Positions 38,204-51,600 of a DNA stretch of 64,000 nucleotides are shown one piece after another (the stretch's first letter is position 1; every line of letters begins with the position of its first letter). Where the stretch lies: assembly GCA_947044365.1 (NCBI GenBank), contig OX345653.1, positions 2,117,501 through 2,181,500 of the forward strand. The letters run 5' to 3'. The notes beneath the pieces were generated by a model. The model saw nothing but the letters and a program-made list of their open reading frames with translations, did no database searches and was not told the origin of the DNA. A program made the translations under genes and the position numbers. This DNA is from Petrosia ficiformis. Its lineage: Eukaryota > Porifera > Demospongiae > Haplosclerida > Petrosiidae.

Positions 38204-39520
38204 CTAGGAGTCCACTAAGACCCATGTCGAGTTTTCCATTATTACCCAATAAGAGTCCAATAGGAGTCCAAAAGGACCAATTACGACTCCACTAGTACCC
38301 ATTAAGATTCCACTACAACTCCACTAGGACCAATTAGGAGTCCAATAGGACCCATTAGGAGTCCACTAGGACCCAACAGGAGACCCCTAAGTAGCCCTCT
38401 AGGACCCATTAGTATTCCACTAGAACCCAATAGGAGACCATTATGACCCAATAAAAGTCCATTAAGTGTCCGCTACGACACAAATAGAGTCCAATAGGTG
38501 TCCACTATGACCCATTATGAGTCCACTAGGACACATTAGGATACCCAATAGATGTCCACTAGGAACCAATAGGAGTCCAATAGGATTTCACTGGGACACA
38601 ATAGCAGTCAAATAGGACCCATTAGGAGTCCACTAGGACCCATTATGTATCTACTAGGACCCAATAGGAGTCCAGTAGGACAAATTACGAGTCCAATAGA
38701 ACCCAATAGGAGTTCACTAATACCCAATAGAGTCCAATAGGAGTCCAGTAGGACCCATAAAGAGTCCATTAGGACCCATTAAGATTCCACTACAATTTAA
38801 TAGGATTCCACAAGGACACAAAAGTATTCCAATAGGAGTCCAACAGGATCCAATAGGAGTCCAATAGGACCCATTAGGAGTCCACTAGGACCCAATAGTT
38901 GTCCAGTAGGACCCATAAGTAGTCCTCTAGAACCCATTAGGATTCCACTAGAACCGAATAAGTGTCCATTATTACCCAGTAATTGTCCAATAGGAGTCCA
39001 GGAGGACCAATAGCAAGTCCACTAGTACCCATTAGAATTCCACTACAACTCAATAGTAGTCCACTAGGACCCTTTAGGTGTCCCATATTACCCATTAGGA
39101 GTCCACTAGGACCCAATAGGTGTCCACTAGGACCCATAAGTAGTCCCTTAGGACCCATTAGGATTCCATTAGAACCCAATAGGAGTCCACTATGACCCAA
39201 TAAATGTCAGATATGTGTCCACTAGGACCCAAAATGAGTCCAATAGGTGTCCACTATGACCCATTATGAGTCCACTAGGACACATTAGGATTCCAATAGA
39301 ACCCAATAGGAGTCCACTAGGACCAAATAAGTGTCCAATAGGATTCCACTAGGACCCAATAGCAGTCAACTAAGACCCATTAGGTGTCCACTAGGACCCA
39401 TTAGGTATCTACTCGGACCCAATAGGTGTCCAGTAGGACAAATTACGAGTCCAGTAGGCCCCATAATGATTCCACTAGGACCCATTAAGATACCACTACA
39501 ACTAAATAGGAGTCCACTAA

Positions 39521-39836
39521 GACTCGATAGCATTCCATTAGGAGTACACTAGGACCCAATTGGAGTCCGCTAGGATCCATTAGGTGTCCATTAGAACCCA
39601 ATAGCAGTCCTCTAGGACCCATTAGGAGTCCTCTAGGACCCAATAGGAGTCCAGCAACATACTAAAGGAGTCCACTAAGACTCGATAGCATTCCATTAGG
39701 AGTACACTAGGACCCAATTGGAGTCCGCTAGGATCCATTAGGTGTCCATTAGAACCCAATAGCAGTCCTCTAGGACCCATTAGTAGTCCACTAGGACCAA
39801 TAAGGAGTTCACTAGGAAACATTAGGATTCCAATAG
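39521..39836. repeat. 158-bp tandem duplication within the 21-bp array
   Basis: GACTCGATAGCATTCCATT starts at 39521 and at 39679. The two copies agree closely over roughly 100 bp (through CCAATAGCAGTCCTCTAGG) and then diverge. Confidence 0.75.
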
Positions 39837-40391
39837 TACCCAATAGGAGTCCAGAAGAACCCATCAGGCGTTCAATAAGAATCCACTATTACCAATAATG
39901 AGTCAGACCCATTAGGAGTCCCCTATAATTCAATATGAGTCCACTAGGACCCAATAGGAGTCCAATAGGAGTCCACTAGGACAAATAAGGTGTTGGACCC
40001 ATTAGGAGTCCACTAGATACCAATAGGAGTCCAAAAGGAGTCCACTTGAACCCAATAGGAGCCCTCTACGACCCTTTAGGATTCCACTAGAACCAATTAG
40101 GTGTCCATTAGGACAAAAAGGGAATCCAATTGGTGTCAAATAGGACCCAATATGAGACCATTAGGACCCATTAGGAGTCCAATAGGACCCATTAGGTAGC
40201 TACTAGGACCCAATAGGAGTCCACTAGGACCCAATAGGTGTCCCCTAGGACCCATTACGAGTCCTCTAGAACCCAATAGGATTCCATTAGTACCCAATAG
40301 GTGTCCAATCGGTGTCTAACAGGACCCAATAGGAGTCCACTATGACCCAATAAACGTCCAATAAGTGTCCACTAGGACCCAAATGGAGTCC

Positions 40392-40817
40392 AATAGGAGT
40401 CCACTAGGACCCATTAGGAGTCCACTAGCACCCCATAGGAGTCGATGAGGAGTCCACTAGGACCTATAAGAAGTCCACTAGATCCTAATAGGATTCCACT
40501 AGATCCCAATAGGTGTCCCAATACAAGTCCAATAGTAGTACACTAGCACCCAATAGGAGTCCAATAGGACCCAATAGGAGTCCATTAGGTCCCAATAGGA
40601 GTCCAATAGTAGTCCACTAGGACCCATTAGGAGTCCACTAGCACCCCATAGGAGTCGATGAGGAGTCCACTAGGACCTATAAGAAGTCCACTAGATCCTA
40701 ATAGGATTCCACTAGATCCCAATAGGTGTCCCAATACAAGTCCAATAGTAGTACACTAGCACCCAATAGGAGTCTACTAGGACACAATAGGAGTCCAGTA
40801 GAAGTCCACTAGGACCC
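40392..40817. repeat. 213-bp tandem duplication within the 21-bp array
   Basis: GCACCCCATAGGAGTCGATG occurs at 40428 and 40641. The flanking variants CCTATAAGAAGTCCACTAG and GTGTCCCAATACAAGTCC are shared as well. The second copy diverges after about 40775. Confidence 0.85.
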
Positions 40818-41645
40818 AATAGGAGTCCACTAGGACCGAAAATGGAGTGCAATAGGACCCATTAGCAGTCCACTAGAACCCAATAAGAGTCCACTAGGAC
40901 ACAATTGGAGCCCAAAAGAAGTCCACTAGGACCCATTATGTGTCCAATATGACCCAAAACGAGTCCGTTTTGAGCCAATAGGAGTCCACTAGGACACATT
41001 GGGAGTCCACAAGGACCCAAGAGTAATCCACTAGGAGTCCATTAGGACAATATAGGAGTCCACTAGGACCCAATATAAGTCCACTAGGACCAACAAGGAT
41101 TCCCAAAGGACCCAAAAGGAGTGCACTAGGACACAATAGGAGCCCCCTAGGAGTCCACTTGGACCCATTAGGAGTCCAGTAGGAATCAATAGGAGTCCAC
41201 TAAGACCCAATAGGAGTCCAATAGGACTCCACTAGGACCCATAGGAGTCCACTAGGACCCAAAATAAGTCCAATAGGATATTTCAAGAGTCCAATAGGAC
41301 CCAATAGGAGTCCACTAGCACCCAATATTTGTCCACTACGACCCTTTAGGAGTCCACTAGGACCCAATAGGAGTCCTGTAATACCCTATAAGAGTTCAGT
41401 AGGATCCCACTAGGACCCATAAGGACTCCACTAGGACCCAATAGGAGTCCAATAGGAGTCCACTAGGACCCAATATGAGTCCACTCGGACCCAGTAGGAG
41501 TCCACTAGGACCCCATAGGAGTCAATTAGAAGTCCACTAGGACCCATAAAGAGTCCACTAGGACCCAATATGAGTCCACTAAGATTCCACTAGAACGCAA
41601 AAGGAGTCCACTAGGACCCAATAGGAGCCCACAAGTAGTCCACTT

Positions 41646-43124
41646 TGACCCATTTCCTTTTAGATCACAATTGTCTCTAGTGTCACAGTAGTCTTTAATG
41701 TGACAGTAGTCTCTACTGTCACAGTAGTCTCTACTGTCAGAAGTGAATATAGTCTCTACTGTCACAATAGTCTCCATAGTCACAATACTCTCTACTGCCA
41801 CAATAGTCTCCACGGTCACAATAGTCTCGATAGTCACCGTAGCCTCTACTGACACTGCAGTCTCTGCTGTCGCAGTAGTCTCTAATGTCACGGTGGTCTT
41901 CAATGACACTGTGGTAACTGCTGTCGCAGTAGTCTCTACTGACACAATAGACTCTAGTGTCGCAGTAGAGTCTATGGTCACAGTAGTCACTACGGTCATA
42001 GAAGTAGTCTCTACTGTGACAGTAGTCTCTGCTGTCACAGTAGAGTCTGTTGTCACAGTAGTCTTTACTCTCAGAGTAGTCTCTACTGTCACAATAGTCT
42101 TCATAGTCACAATAGTCCCTACAGTCACAATAGTCTCTACAGTCACAATAGTCTCCACTGCCACAATAGTCTCCACTGTCACAATAGTCTCTACTGTTAC
42201 AATAGTCTCTCCACTCAAAATTGTGTCTACTGTCAAAATTGTGTCTACTGTCACAGTATTCTCTACTGTCACAGTAGTCTCTATAACCACAATAGTCTCT
42301 ACTGTCACAATAGTCTCCAAAGTCGAAATAGTCTCTACTGTCACAATTGTCTCTACTATCACAGTATTCTCTACTGTCAGAGTAGTCACTTTAATCACTT
42401 TAATAGTCTCTAATGTCACAATAGTCTCTACTGTCACAGCGGTAACTGCTGTCACAGTAGTCTCTATAGTCACAATAGTCTCTACTGTCACAATAGTCTC
42501 CACTGTCAAAATATTCTCTATTGTAACATTTGTCTCTACTGTCACAATTGTCTCTACACTCACAACAGTCTCTATAGTCACAATAGTCTCTAATGTCAAA
42601 ATTGACTCTACAGTCACCATTGTCTCTACTCTCACAGTATTCTCTACTGTCACAGTAGTCTCTATAATCACAATAGTCACTACTGTCACAATAGTCTCTG
42701 CTGTCGCAAAAGTCTCTAATGTCTGGTTGGTAACTTCTGTCGCAGTAGTCTCCACTGTCATAATAGCCTCTAGTGTCACAGTAGATTCAACTGTCACAGT
42801 AGTCTCTACTGTCTCAGTAGTCTCTAATGTCAATGGTGGTAACTGCTGTCGCACTAGTCTCTACAGTTAGAGAAGTCTTTACTGTCACAGTATTCTCTAC
42901 TATCACAGTAGTCTTTATAGTCTAAATAGTATCCATTGTCAAAAGAGTCTCTATAGTAACAACGGTCTCTACGGCCACAGTGGTAACTGCTCTCACAGAA
43001 GTATCTATAGCCCCATTAGTCTCCATTTTTCACAATAGTCTCTACTTTCACAATGGTCTCTACTGTCACAGTGGTAACTGCTGTCACAGTAGTCTCTATA
43101 GACACCATGGTCTCTACTGCGACA
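41646..43124 (-). repeat. 18-bp minisatellite, block 1 (complement orientation)
   Basis: Units read GTAGTCTCTACTGTCACA on the plus strand, the complement of GTGACAGTAGAGACTACT. The switch from the 21-bp array occurs within about 30 bp at 41640-41670. Long open frames on both strands (1329 bases minus, 1128 bases plus) follow from an 18-bp period with no stop in several frames and are not taken as genes. Confidence 0.95.
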
Positions 43125-46080
43125 GCACAGACAGCGGTGACAGTTGATACTACTGTGACAGTAGAGACTACTGAGACAGCTGAGACTGCGGTGACTGTTG
43201 AATCTACTGTGACATTTAGAGACTATTGTGACAGTAGACTACTGGCAGTAGAGACTACTGTGACAATAGACTCTACTGTGACAGTCGAGACTACTGTGAG
43301 AGTAGAGACTACTGTGACAGTAGAGACTACTGCGATAGCAGATACTGCGGTGACAGTTGAAACTAATGTGACAATAGAGACTGTTGTGACAGTAGAGATT
43401 GCTGTGACAGCAGTTACCACCGTGATATTAGAGACTACTGCGACATCAGAGACTGAACTGACAGTAGAGAATATTGTGACTATAGAGACTACTGTGACAG
43501 CAGTTACCACTGTGACACTAGAGACTAATGTGACAGTAGAGACAATTGTGACAGTAAAGACAATTGTGACAATATAGACTATTGTGATAGTGGAGACTAT
43601 TGTGACAGTAGAGACTATTGTTTCTATAGAGACCTCTGTGACAGCAGTTACCACTGTGACATTACAGACTATTGTGACAGTAGAGATTATTGTGAAAGTA
43701 GAGACTATTGTGATTATAGAGACTACTGTGACAGCAGTTACCACTGTGAGAGTAGAGACTACTGTGACAGTAAAGACTACTGTGACAGTAAAGACTACTG
43801 TGACAGTAGAGACAATTGTGACCTAGAACCAATTGTGACAGTAGAGACTATTGTGACAGGGGAGACTATCTTGACAGGAGAGACTATTGTGACTATAGAG
43901 ACTACTGTGACAGTAGAGACTACTGTGACAATAGACTCTACTGTAACACTAGTGGCTATTGTGACATTAAAGACTGCTGCGAAAGCAGTTACCACCATGA
44001 CATGGAAGACCACCGTCATATTAGACACTACTGCGATAACAGAGCCTGCAGTGACAGTAGAACCTACGGTGATTATTGAGACTATTGTGACAGTGAAGAA
44101 TTTTGTGACAGTAGAGACTATTGTGACTATAGAGACTTTTGTGACATTAGAGACTATAGTAACTTGTGACAGTAGAGACTACTGTGACAGTAGAGAATAC
44201 TGCGACAGCCGAGACTGCGTTGACAGTTGAAAATACTGACATTAGAGATTATTGTGACAGTAGAAATTACAACAACAAAGACTATTTTGATAGTAGAGAC
44301 AATTGTGACGATAGAGACATTGTGACAGTAGAGACTATGGTGACGAATAGAGACTACTGTGACAGTAGAGAATACTGTGACAGTAGAGACAATTGTGACA
44401 GTAGAGACAATTGTGACAGTAGAGACTATTGTGACAGTGGAGACTATTGTGACCGTAGAGATTATTGTGACAGTGGAGACTATTGTGACTATAGGGACTA
44501 TTGTGACAGTAGAGACTATAGGCACTTGTGACAGTAGAGTCTACTGTGACAGCAGTGACTACTGTGACAGTAGAGACAATTGTGACAGTAGATACAATGG
44601 TGACAATTGCGTCTATAGAAACTACTCTGACAGTTAGAGACTATTGTGACAGAAGAGACTTCTGTGAGAGTAGACAAAATTGTGACAGTAGAAACAATTG
44701 TGACAGTATAGACTATTGGGATATTGGAGACTATTTTGACAGTACCAACTTTTGTGACCATAGAGACTACTGTGACATCAGTTACCACTGTAACAGTAGG
44801 GACTAGTGTGACAGTGAACACTATTGTGTCCGTGGAGAATATTGTGACAGTAGAGACTATTTGACTATAGAGACTACTGTGACGGCAGTTACCACTGTTA
44901 CAGTAGAGATTATTGTGACAAAAGAGACTGTTGTGACAGTGGAGACTATTGACTGTAGAGACTGTTGTGACTATAGACTACTGTGACAGCAGTTAAAATT
45001 GTAAGAGAAGAGACTATTGTGACAGTAGAGACTACTGTGGGAGTGCAGACTCGTGTGACAGTAGAGACTACTGTGACAGTAGAAACTACTGCGACAGCAG
45101 ATGCTAACTTTACATTAGAGACTACTGCGACAGTAGGGACTACTCTGAGAGTAGAGTCTACTGTGACAGTAGAGACTATTGTCACTATAGATACTACTAT
45201 GACAGCAGTTACCACTGTGACAGTAGAGACTATTGTCACTACTGTGACAGTGGAGATTATTGTGCCCGTAGAGATTATTGTGACAGTGGAGACTATTGTG
45301 ACTATACAGACTATTGTCATACTAAAGACTATAGGCACTTGTGACAGTATAGACTACTGTGAGAGTAGACTACTGTGATAATAGACTCTACTGTGACAGT
45401 AGAGACTACTGTGAGAGTAGAGACAATTGTGACAGTAGATACAATTGTGACAGAAGAGACTATTGTCTCTATAGAAACTACTGTGAGAGTAAAGAGAAAT
45501 GTGACAGTAGAGATTATTATGACAGTGGAGACTATTGTGACTATAGATACTACTATGACAGTAGAGACTATAGGCACATCTGACAGTAGAGACTACTGAG
45601 AGTAGAGACTACTGTGACAATAAACTGTACTGTGACAGTAGAGACTACTGTGACGATAGAGACAATTTGGAGAGTAGATACAATTGTCACAGTAGAAACT
45701 ATTGTGACTATAGTAACTACTGTGACTAATTGCGACAGTAGAGACTATTGTGAGAGTGGAGACTATTTTGATTATAGAGACTACTGTGACAGCAGAGACA
45801 GCGGTGACAGTTGAAACTACTGTGACAGTTAGAGACTATTTTGTCAGAAGACTACTGGCAGTAGAGACTACTGTGACAATACACTCTACAGTGACAGTAG
45901 AGACTACTGTGACACTAGAAACTGCTTTGACGGTAGACAACTGTCATAGTAGAGACTACTGCGATAGTAGATACTGCGGTGACCGTTGAAATTATTGTGA
46001 CAGTAGAGACTATAGGCACTTGTGACAGTAGAGACTACTGTGAGAATAAAGACTACTGTGACAATAGACTCTACTGGGAC
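43125..46080 (+). repeat. 18-bp minisatellite, block 2 (forward orientation)
   Basis: Units read GTGACAGTAGAGACTACT on the plus strand, with many variants in which ACTACT becomes ACTATT or ACAATT. Variant units with TATAGGCACTTGTGACAG occur near 44516, 45331, 45570 and 46010. The polarity change on the left lies at about 43115-43135, and the one on the right at about 46080. Confidence 0.95.
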
Positions 46081-48173
46081 AATTGTCTCTACTGTCACAG
46101 TTGTCTCTACTGTCACAATAGTCTCTACAGTCAAAACTCTCTCTAGTCAACAATTGTCTCTACAGTCACAGTAGTTTCTATAGTCACAATTGTCAACTGT
46201 CACTGCAGTCTCAGATGTCGCAGTAGTCTCTTATATCACGGTGGTAACTGCTGTAAAGTAGAGTGTATTGTGACAGAAGTCTCTACTGTCAATGGTCTAC
46301 TGTCACAATAGTCTTTAACTGTCACAGTAGTTTCAACTGTCACCGCAACCTCTAATGTCGCAGTAGTCTCTAATGTCACAGTAGTTTTACCTGTCACCGC
46401 TGTCTCTGCTGTCGCTGTAGTCTCTACTGTCAAGGTAGTCTCCACTGTCACTGTATTCTCTACCGTCACAGGAGTCTATTGTAGGAGTAGTCTCTATTCT
46501 TACAATAGTCTCTACTGTCACAAGTGCCAATAGTCTCTACGGTCACACAAGTCTCTATTTTTCACAATAGTCTCTACTGTCACAATAGTCTCTAATGTCA
46601 CAATTGTCTCTACTGTCACAGTAGTCTCTATAGTCACAATAGTCTCTACTGTCACTGCAGTCTCTGCTGTCGCAATAGTCTCTAATGTCACGGGGGTAAC
46701 TGCTGTCACATTAATCTCTACTGTGAGAGTAGACTCTATTGTCACAGTCTCTCCGATGACAAGAGACTACTATCACAGTAGTTTCAACTGTCACAGTAGT
46801 GTCTACTGTCACTCTTGTATCTACTGTCAATAGTGCCTATAGTCTCTAATGTCACAATAGTCTCTATAGTCACAATAGTCTACACTGTCATAATAGTCTC
46901 TACTGTCACAAGTCTACACTGTCACAATAGTCTCTACTGTCCCAATATTCTGTACTGCCACAGTGGTAACTGTCACTGTTGTCTACAGTCACTGTTGTCT
47001 CTACTGTCACAAGTGCCTATAGTCTCTACTGTCACAATAGTCTCTATAGTCATAATAGTCTCCACTGTCACAGAAGTATCTATTCCAACAATACTCTCTA
47101 CTGTCATAGTAGTCTCTACGGTCCCTGTAGACTCTACTGTCAGAGTAGATAGAGTCTATCGTCACAGTAGTCACTACTCTCACAGTAGTCTCTACTGTCA
47201 CAAGTGCCTATAGTCTCCACTGTCACAACAGTCTCTATAGTCACAAAGTCTCCACTGTCACAATAGTCCTTACTGCCAGTGGTAACTGCTGTCACAGAAG
47301 TATCTATGGCCACAATAGTCTCTACTGTCACAGTAGTCTCTACAGTCAGAGTAGTCTCTACTGTCGCAATAGTCTCAAATGTCAGGGTAGTCTCTACTGT
47401 CACTGTAGTCTGTACTGTGACAGTAGAGTCTATTGTCACAGTAGTCTCTACGGTAACAGTAGTCTCTACTGTCACAGGTAACTATAATCTCTACTGTCAC
47501 AATAGTCTCTATGGTCACGATAATCTCTATTGTCACAGTAGTCTCTACTGTGACAAGAGACTACTGTCACAGTATTCTCTACTCTCACTGTTGTCTCTAC
47601 TTTCCCAAGTGCCTATAGTCTCTACTGTCATAACAGTCTCTATAGTCACAATAGTCTCTACTGTCACTGCAGTCGCTGCAGTCGCAGTAGTCTCTACTCT
47701 CACAATAGTCTCTACTGTCGTAATAGTCTCTACTATCACAATAGTCTCTACTGTCACAAACGTCACTACTGTCCCAGTAGAGTCTATTGTCACAGTAGTC
47801 TCTACTGTCACAAGTGCCTATAGTCTCTACTGTCAAAACAGTCTCTATAGTCACAATAGTCTCTACTGTCATTGCAGTCGCTGCTGTCGCAGTAGTCTCT
47901 AATGTCACGGTGGAAATTGCTGTCACAGCAGTCTCTACTGTTACAGTAGAGTGTATTGTCACAGTAGTCTCTACTGTCAATAGTCTACTGTCACCAATAG
48001 TCTTTAACAGTCGCAGTAGTTTCTAATCTCACCGCAGTTTGATGTCGCAGTAGTCTCTACTGTCACAGTAGTTTCAACTGTCACAATTGATTAGACTGTC
48101 ACAGGAGTCTCCACTGTCACAGTAGTTTCAACTGTCACAGTAGTCTCTACTCTCTCTGTTGTCTCTACTGTCA
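46081..48173 (-). repeat. 18-bp minisatellite, block 3 (complement orientation)
   Basis: Complement-oriented units, punctuated by the complement of the variant unit (AAGTGCCTATAGTCTC) near 46830, 47010, 47203, 47610 and 47813. The return to forward polarity is at about 48174 (CTGTCACCTAGAGATTACTG). Confidence 0.95.
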
Positions 48174-48636
48174 CCTAGAGATTACTGCGACAGCAGAGAC
48201 AGCGGTGAATGTTGAAACTACTGTGACAGTAGAGAAAATTGTGACAGTAAAGATTATTGTGACTATAGAGTCTACTGCGACAGCAGAGACAGCGGTGACA
48301 GTTGAAACTACTGTGACAGAGACTATTTTGCCAGAAACTACTGGCAGTAGAGAATACTGTGACAATAGATTCTACTCTGACAGTAGAGACTATGTGACAG
48401 TAGAAACTACTTTGACGGTAGACAACTGTGATAGTAGGGACTACAGCGATAGCGGTGACAGTTGAAATTATTGTGACAATAGAGACTGTTGTGACAGTAG
48501 AGACTACAGTGACAGCAGTTACCACCGTGATATAAGAGACTACTGCGACATCTGAGACTACTCTGAGAGTAGAGTCTACTGTGACAGTAGAGACTATTGT
48601 CACTATAGATACTACTGTGACAGCAGTTACCACTGT

Positions 48637-51600
48637 GCTACTGTGACAGTAGAGACTACTGTGACAATGGAGACTATTGTGCCCGTAGAGATTATTGTGA
48701 CTGTGGAGACTATTGTGACTATACAGACTATTGTGACACTAGAGACTTTAGGCACTTGTGACAGTATAGACTACTGTGAGAGTAGACTACTGTGATAATA
48801 GATTCCACTGTGACTGTAGAGACAATTGTTGACTGTAGAGACAATTGTGACTGTAGAGACTATTGTGAGAGTATAGACTATTGTGACTATAAAAACAACT
48901 GTGACAGTAGAGACAATTGTGACAGTGGAGACTACTGTTACTACAAAGACTGTTGTGACTGTAGAGATTATAGGCACCGGTGACAGTAGAGACTACTGTG
49001 AAAGTAGAGACTACTGTTACAGTAGAGACAATTGTGACAGTATATACAATTTTGACATTAGAGACAATTGTGATTATAGAAAGTACTGACAGTACAGACA
49101 ATTGTGACAGTACAGACAATTGTGACAGTAGAGAATATTGTGACAGCAGAGACTATTGTGACTATAGAGACTACTGTGACAGTATAGACAATTGTGACAG
49201 TAGAGACAATTGTGACAGTATAGACTATTGTGACATTGGAGACTATTTTGACAGTAGAGACTATTGTGAGTATAGAGACTACTGTGAGAGCAGTCACCAC
49301 TGTGACACTAAAGACAACTGTGACAGTTGAGACTACTGCGACAGTAGAGACTGCGGCGACAGTTGAAACTACTGCCACAGTAGACACTAATTTTGACTGT
49401 AAAAACTACTGTAACAGCAGTTGCCAACTTTACATTATAGCTACAGCGACAGTTGAGACTATTCTGACAGTAGAGACTACTGTGAGAGTAAAGACTATTG
49501 TGACTATAGATATTACTGTGACAGCAGTTACCACTGTCGCAGTATTCTCTAGTGTCACGGTGGTAATTGCTGTCACAGTAGTCTCTACTCTCACAGTAGA
49601 GTCTATTGTCACAGTAGTCTCTAACGCTCACAGTACTTTAAACTGTCACCGCTGTTTCTGCTGTCGCAGTAAGTCTCTACTGTTAGAGTAGTCTCTACTG
49701 TCACTGTAGTCTCTACTGTCAGAGTTTAGTCTATTGTCACAATAGTCTCTACTGTCACAGTAGTCTCTACTGTCACATCACAATAGTCTCTACTTTCACG
49801 GTAGAGACTATAGTCACAATAGTCACTACTGTCGCAGTAGTCTCTACTTTCACAATTGTCTCTACTGTCACAATAGTCTCTACTGTCACAGTAGTCTCTA
49901 CTCTCACATCACAATAGTCTCTACTGTCACAATAGTATCTACTGTCACAGTGGTAACTGCTGTCACAGTATTTACTATAGTCAAAATGGTCTCTACTCTC
50001 ACAGTAGTCTCTACTGTCAGAGTAGTCTCAACTGTCGCAGTAGCTATAATGTGAAGTTGGCAACTGCTGTCGCAGTAGTTTCTACAGTAAAAATTATAGT
50101 TTACTGAGGCAGAAGTTTCAACTGTCACAGCAGTGATTGCTCTCACAGTAGTCTCTATACTCACAATAGTCTCTAATGTCACAATAGTCTCCACTGTCAC
50201 AATAATCTCTACTCTCATAATAGTCTCTACGGTTAGAGTGCTACTGCTGTCACGGTATTCTCTATAGTCACAATAGTCTCTACTGTCGAAATAGTCTCCA
50301 ATGTCATAATAGTCTCTACTGTCACAATAGTCTCTACTGTCACAATTGTCTCTACTGTCACAATTGTTTCTACTGTCACAGTACTTTTTATAATCACAAT
50401 AGTTTCCACTGACACAATAGTCTCTACTGTCCCAATAGCCTGTAATGCCACAGTGGTAACTGTTGTCACAGAAGTATCTATACCCACAATAGTCTCTACT
50501 GTCACAGTAGACTCTCACTGTAGACTCTACTGTCAGAGTAGATAGAGTCTATCGTCACAGTAGTCACTACTCTCACAGTAGTCTCTACTGCCACAAGTGC
50601 CTATAGTCTCTAGCGTCACAACAGTCTCTATAGTCACAAAAGTCTCCACTGTCACAATAGTCCTTACTGCCAGTGGTAACTGCTGTCACAGAAGTATCTA
50701 TGGCCACAATAGTCTCTAATGTCACAGTAGTCACTACAGTCAGAGTAGTATCTACTGTCGCAGTAGTCTCAAATATCACAGTAGTCTCTACTGTCACTGT
50801 AGTCTGTACTGGGACAGTAGAGTCGATTGTCACAGTAGTCTCTACTGTCAATGTAGTCTCTACTGTCACAAGTGCCTATAGTCTCTTCTGTCACAATAGT
50901 CTCTATGGTCACAATAGTCTCAGTAGAGACTACTGTGACCGTAGAGACTACTGTGACAGTGGAGACTATTGTGTCCGTAGAGATTATTGTGACAGTGGAG
51001 ACTATTGTGACTATACAGACTATTGTGACACTAGAGACTTTAGGCTCTTGTGACAGTATAGACTACTGTGAGAGTAGGCTACTGTGATAGTAGACTCTAC
51101 TCTGAAAGTAGAGACTACTGTGAGAGTAGAGACAATTGTGACAGTAGATACAGTTTTGACAGTAGAGACTATTGTGAATATAGAAACTACTGTAACAGTA
51201 GAGATTATTGTGATAGTTGAGACTATTATGACTATAGATACTATTATGACAGTAGAGACTATAGGCACGTGAGACAGTAGAGACTACTGTTGACAGTAGA
51301 GACTACTGTGACAGCAGTTACTACCGTGATATAAGAGACTACTGCGACATCTGAGACTGCAGTGACAGTAGACAATTGTGACTATAGATACTACTGTGAC
51401 TGTAGAGATAATTGTTGACTGTAGAGAAAATTGTGACTGTAGAGACTATTGTGACAGTAGAGACTATTGTGACTATAGAGACAACTGTGACAGTAGAGAC
51501 AATTGTGACAGTGGAGACTATTGTTACTACAGAGACTGTTGTGACTGAAGAGACTACAGGCACTTGTGACAGTAGAGACATTTTTCAGAGTAGAGACTAC

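Larger units (their letters stand above)
26576..41645. repeat. 15-kb degenerate 21-bp minisatellite
   Basis: The unit has two related halves, AGGAGTCCACT followed by AGGACCCAAT (or AGGACCCATT), giving a period of about 21 bp. Single-base changes and half-unit duplications are everywhere. The orientation appears constant throughout. Longer organisation is visible: the phrase GAGTACCCTAGGACCC with its surroundings recurs at about 30920, 34250 and 37287, with looser forms at 29245, 32785 and 33125. All open frames here (for example MGPSGLLLGPSG or NRSPLGPIRSP) are readings of the repeat on either strand. Both edges are sharp. Confidence 0.95.

Noticed and set aside
26642..41136. Open frames of GPSGLLLG or NRSPLGPI repeats
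   Set aside because: Translations of the 21-bp minisatellite (seven codons per unit) on both strands, with starts and stops set by random changes.
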